Shown: one piece after another, positions 14,380-17,044 of the stretch
Numbering within the stretch: position 1 is the stretch's first letter
How the letters are laid out: every line of letters starts with the position of its first letter
Source: Armatimonadota bacterium
GTDB taxonomy: Bacteria; Armatimonadota; Chthonomonadetes; Chthonomonadales; Chthonomonadaceae
Direction of reading: 5' to 3'
Assembly (NCBI GenBank): GCA_026392135.1
Contig: JAPLCR010000299.1
Location: 5,894 to 22,937, forward strand
DNA length: 17,044 nucleotides
Program-made: the position numbers and the translations under genes
The notes under the pieces: generated by a model
Database searches by the model: none
Seen by the model: the letters and a program-made list of their open reading frames with translations, nothing else
Told to the model about the DNA's origin: nothing

Positions 14380-14979
14380 TCATAGGAAATACCGCTGTAG
14401 AAAACGCGGCATAGAAGTCTCTGTACCGTTCAGGACAACACCATGCACCCGATCGGATCCTATCGTTTCGATGGCGCGGGAGACTATCTCTCGTGGAGTA
14501 ATCCCTGCACGCACCACTATGATGATTTCATCCACGACGCTAGAGAGAACACGTGCATCGGCGACGGGAAGAATAGGAGCCATATCGAAAATCACAAAAT
14601 CGTATCGCATCCGCATCTCGTTCATAAACTCCATAAGGCGAGGAGAACGGGAGAGGCGAGAAGGATTTATGGCGGCGCGTCCAGCCGGAATCAGTACAAA
14701 GTTTTCCAGTTCGGTGTGTTGAATAATGTTGTCTAGGTCGTCCTCTTTGCCTTCGAGGTAGTCTACCAGTCCAACACACGGCGGCAGGTTCAAGCGCAGT
14801 TGTAGATCCCAGTTGCGAAGGTTTCCGTCTACAAGAGCCACACGCTGTACAGAGTTTTGTGCCATCGTTCCGGCGAGGTTCATTGCGATGGTGGTTTTAC
14901 CTTCGCCATAGACCGCACTCGTGACACCGACCACAAAACAACGAGAAGGGCTGGAAGCACGCTCAATCTCAGCGTGCAT
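14380..14979 (-). CDS. CpsD/BY-kinase-like P-loop ATPase, 5' end frameshifted
   Basis: This resembles the cytoplasmic kinase half of Wzz/BY-kinase exopolysaccharide systems. From ATG 14979 there are 199 residues. Walker A is YGEGKTTIAMNLA (Lys28). The Walker A' position reads ALVDGNLRN where the family has VDxDxR, so the second Asp is Asn53. Walker B is YDFVIFDMAP (Asp132). The C-terminus is RFLQRYFL, with a single tyrosine rather than a Tyr cluster. ATG 14979 is probably not the true start: it cuts through the usual helix before Walker A (LPEEYAGMHAEIERA continues upstream in frame). The frame stays open for 99 codons further but has no ATG, GTG or TTG. The gene lies downstream of the Wzz gene and upstream of the WD40/PPC gene. 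Tyrosine kinase activity cannot be assumed. Confidence 0.8.
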   Translation of the reverse strand: MHAEIERASSPSRCFVVGVTSAVYGEGKTTIAMNLAGTMAQNSVQRVALVDGNLRNWDLQLRLNLPPCVGLVDYLEGKEDDLDNIIQHTELENFVLIPAGRAAINPSRLSRSPRLMEFMNEMRMRYDFVIFDMAPILPVADARVLSSVVDEIIIVVRAGITPREIVSRAIETIGSDRVHGVVLNGTETSMPRFLQRYFL

Positions 14980-15277
14980 CCCTGCATACTCTTCAGGAAG
15001 CAGAATACGTCCGCGCCCTTTATCTTTTCTGCGCTTTAGTCCTTGCAGTTCGACATTGGTCGCGATATTTCCTTCTTCTTGAGGACGTGGAGATTCGGGG
15101 GCTGCGTGGAGACGTGTAAGGCGACGCTTGCGCCTCTCATCCTGTAGGCTTGGTAGGCTAGGCTCTTCTTCGGGGGTGGAGATGGATTCGGAATCTGCGG
15201 GTTGTGATGAAGTATCTTTTGGCGCGGCGAAAAGGGTTATTCGGTTTAATAGGCTCCGGTTGTTGGTCTTCGTTCAT
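14980..15277 (-). other. N-terminal region of cpsD, split between two frames
   Basis: ATG 15277 opens a frame reading MNEDQQPEPIKPNNPFRRAK and then stops at TAG 15155-15160 region. The adjacent frame, open from 15276, reads DTSSQPADSESISTPEEE and continues without a stop into the CpsD-like domain (GRGRILLPEEYAGMHAEIE). Skipping one A in AAAA (TTTT on the plus strand at 15227-15230) joins the two into a 298-residue protein with a disordered acidic/proline-rich N-terminus. The length 14380-15277 is 898 bases, one more than a multiple of three. An indel near this run, in the genome or in the assembly, explains the pattern. No strong RBS precedes ATG 15277; the nearest AGGAG is about 25 bases upstream. 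Confidence 0.6.
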
Positions 15278-15558
15278 TATTAGATATTCGTCAGGAACGA
15301 CGCTCCTCTGGAAGCGTACTACTCTCTACAAGAAAAACTCTCTACACTATTATCGGCAATTCAAGAGTGTTTTTGTACCTTGCTCTCACCTGCTCTCGGC
15401 AGATAAAGCACTTTCTCTGAAAACGGATAGTTGGGGTATGTAAGAGCCTCTTTGCAGTGACCACATAAACCACCTATCTAAAACTCCTCAACAAATACCC
15501 CATGAACCGAGAGTTAGAGGGCTAAAGCGGAGAACGAGGGCAGGTACAGAAAAATCCT
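15278..15558. other. Wzz-to-cpsD intergenic region
   Basis: This 281-base gap is unusually long for a Wzz/BY-kinase pair. It has an exact direct repeat ACTCTCTACA at 15321-15330 and 15337-15346 (16-base period), and a distant eight-base inverted repeat (TGGGGTAT at 15432-15439 with ATACCCCA at 15495-15502). I found no gene, no convincing promoter and no terminator. The plus-strand ORF across it is not protein-like. Confidence 0.4.
15321..15346. repeat. 10-base direct repeat ACTCTCTACA, 16-base period
   Basis: Two identical copies, 15321-15330 and 15337-15346, are separated by AGAAAA upstream of cpsD. They could be tandem binding sites for a regulator of the polysaccharide genes, or chance in a low-complexity stretch. 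Confidence 0.4.
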
Positions 15559-17044
15559 CTAGGAACTGTCTCGACGAGTAGTCCCCCTCTTACCGGGTGG
15601 GAGGGCAGGAGGTGCATCCTTCCAATCTCCTTTCACCGCAATACGAATCAACTCTGTAACCTTCTTGGCGGGGCGCATATTGGGTAGTACCGCCAAAACA
15701 GGCTTATTAAGGTAGCGCTCTACATCGGAAGGAGTACGAATCGAATGGTCAAGTGTTTCGGTAAGCAGAGAGAACGCAAAAGCGATAACCAAGCCCATAA
15801 TAGGACCCGCAATCAACAGAAGCATGGTCTTCTTGCCGCCAGAATCCGGTTCTGCCGTAGGAGCCACCACAAGGCGGATACCCTCTTTAATGCGCTCTAA
15901 GTCACTATCGTACTGCACTCTCATACGCTGATACTCGTTATCGAGGTTGTCGCGCAGAGTGCGGTACTGGGCATAGCGTGTGCTGAGTTCACCGTATTTT
16001 GAACGATATTCGGGAACAAGCGGCAACTGCTTACGGGCTGCGTCCAGTTGGCGGGATATACTTGCTAGTTGCGATTTCGATACTGCAAGACGGTTCTGAG
16101 AGCTAACAAGTAGCCCCTGTAGCTGTGTGTACTGCGGGTTGATTTGGCGACGTATTGTTTTTTTACCGCTATTAGGGTTTACCTTCTGCCCCTCCAGCGT
16201 CTTCATCTTAAACTTAACGTCTTCTATCGCCTTATTGACCTCCATCACCCGTGGGTCTTGCTCCGTATAGGTCTTTCTCAAGACCGACATCTTCTCTTCA
16301 AGACGGCTTTTTTCATTCAGATAGGCTTTATACTCGGCAGATTCAGTAACGGGTATCACCTCAAGAACGGAGTCTAGCTCCTGCTTCTCAGGTACCTTCT
16401 CAAGTGCCGTTGTATAGGTTTTTATCTCTGACCCATATATTTCTACCTGGCTCTTTTGTGCTGTTACTTGGGAGCGGAGGACATTGATCTCCTGAATAAT
16501 TCCGGTAGGGTCAGGCACGCCCAACTTGATATACTTGTCTTCAAAATCATGGAGTGCTTTTTCCGACTTGTCCGCACTATCTTTATAGAGAGAGACAAAG
16601 TTGGACATCTGGTTCAAAAAGGCGAGTTGCCGTTTGGTACTTGATGCGAAGACCGCTTTGCTGTACTGCGTTATCACTGCGTTCAAAATAGGGACACAGA
16701 ACGAGGTGGGCGACTTGGCATATATCTCCAAGAAGGAGATACCGTTTACCGAAAAACTGACACTACTTTGCGCGTCTTTAATCATCTTGTCGAGTTCGGC
16801 TTCGGGCTTATCCTTGTCCAGTCCTGCATTCTCAAACGCCTTTTTGAAGAACTCTCTGTCCTTGAGGTGTATCTGCAACAGGTTCACTTTGGCATTGATG
16901 GAGCCGATTTTATCCTTCGTCTCTTGGTCAGAGTTGCCGCCGCCGCCTACTCCATCATCGTACAGCTGGAGAATGGCTGTTGCCGTAAAAGTTTTGGGCT
17001 TTAACATTATGATAGATGCCATAGCACCCGTACATATCACCATC
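15559..17044 (-). CDS. Wzz/GumC-type polysaccharide chain-length/export protein (5' end beyond window)
   Basis: About 494 residues are visible, starting at the end of the first membrane segment (VICTGAMASIIML before KPKTFTATAILQL, the Wzz-type domain start). The middle has long coiled-coil regions (about 140-400) with a YTEQDPRVMEVNKAIED segment, typical of the periplasmic helices of GumC/CapA-like co-polymerases. The tail has SGGKKTMLLLIAGPIMGLVIAF (second membrane helix about 406-427), then LTETLDHSIRTPSDVERYLNKPVLAVLP, a hallmark of this family. It ends in a basic cytoplasmic tail with no kinase domain, so the kinase is the separate cpsD. It controls chain length and export of a surface polysaccharide in the inner membrane. 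The frame continues past the right edge, so its start and upstream partners (for example a Wza-type outer-membrane protein) are not visible. Confidence 0.92.
   Translation of the reverse strand, partial: MVICTGAMASIIMLKPKTFTATAILQLYDDGVGGGGNSDQETKDKIGSINAKVNLLQIHLKDREFFKKAFENAGLDKDKPEAELDKMIKDAQSSVSFSVNGISFLEIYAKSPTSFCVPILNAVITQYSKAVFASSTKRQLAFLNQMSNFVSLYKDSADKSEKALHDFEDKYIKLGVPDPTGIIQEINVLRSQVTAQKSQVEIYGSEIKTYTTALEKVPEKQELDSVLEVIPVTESAEYKAYLNEKSRLEEKMSVLRKTYTEQDPRVMEVNKAIEDVKFKMKTLEGQKVNPNSGKKTIRRQINPQYTQLQGLLVSSQNRLAVSKSQLASISRQLDAARKQLPLVPEYRSKYGELSTRYAQYRTLRDNLDNEYQRMRVQYDSDLERIKEGIRLVVAPTAEPDSGGKKTMLLLIAGPIMGLVIAFAFSLLTETLDHSIRTPSDVERYLNKPVLAVLPNMRPAKKVTELIRIAVKGDWKDAPPALPPGKRGTTRRDSS

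Noticed and set aside
13852..14385. Plus-strand ORF opposite the WD40 N-terminus
   Set aside because: Antisense to seven recognisable WD repeats and a signal peptide on the other strand.
15204..15443. Plus-strand ORF in the cpsD 5' region and Wzz gap
   Set aside because: No protein-like composition; overlaps the clear cpsD N-terminal coding frames on the minus strand.
1..17044. CRISPR array, tRNA, rRNA or IS transposase
   Set aside because: I saw no regularly spaced repeats, no cloverleaf-like or rRNA-like stretch, and no transposase motif on either strand.

Overview
This window most likely comes from the chromosome of an Armatimonadota-like bacterium. The best clue is the DUF1559-type prepilin at 10052-10840. 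Its N-terminus runs from FTLIELLVV into a FPVFAQAREKARQT-type helix and it carries an H-X9-DG motif near the C-terminus, a combination I associate with Armatimonadota and, more loosely, Planctomycetota and Lentisphaerota. The seven-blade WD40 + PPC-type secreted protein and the Tat-like Gfo/Idh/MocA oxidoreductase fit the same phyla. Taxonomy is inferred from these proteins only.

Layout. (1) 1-578, minus: the N-terminal part of the ribosome-maturation GTPase RsgA, running off the left edge. A possible 29-codon leader ORF precedes it. (2) 866-5419, plus: a tightly spaced run of six genes behind one good sigma70-type promoter. These are efp, a cysteine-rich multi-pass membrane protein, accB, a type IV pilin-like protein, an AAA15/OLD-like ATPase and a DUF4276 (probably Toprim-like) partner. 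The DUF4276 gene is interrupted by an in-frame TAA. (3) 5478-7501, minus: an esterase and a Gfo/Idh/MocA oxidoreductase, coupled by an ATGA overlap. (4) 7761-9826, minus: arsR and a SulP anion transporter, also ATGA-coupled. A perfect 26-bp inverted repeat covers the arsR promoter. (5) 10052-10840, plus: the DUF1559 prepilin. (6) 10846-10954: a small MITE-like element with terminal inverted repeats and flanking TAGTA repeats. (7) 11017-17044, minus: a Wzz/GumC-type chain-length protein (partial), a BY-kinase/CpsD-like P-loop ATPase whose 5' end is frameshifted, and a large secreted WD40/PPC protein. This is part of an exopolysaccharide locus.

How the parts may work together. efp and accB are housekeeping genes (translation of proline-rich stretches; fatty-acid synthesis). 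They share a transcription unit with an unknown Cys-rich membrane protein, a pseudopilin and a two-gene ATPase/DUF4276 module that resembles anti-phage ATPase-plus-Toprim pairs. The arsR-sulP unit looks like a self-contained autorepressed transport operon whose regulator has no cysteine. Two genes in the window (DUF4276 and cpsD) look broken by one-base-scale lesions. Each could be a true pseudogene, an assembly error or, less likely, recoding. No tRNA, rRNA, CRISPR array, IS transposase or replication origin was seen.
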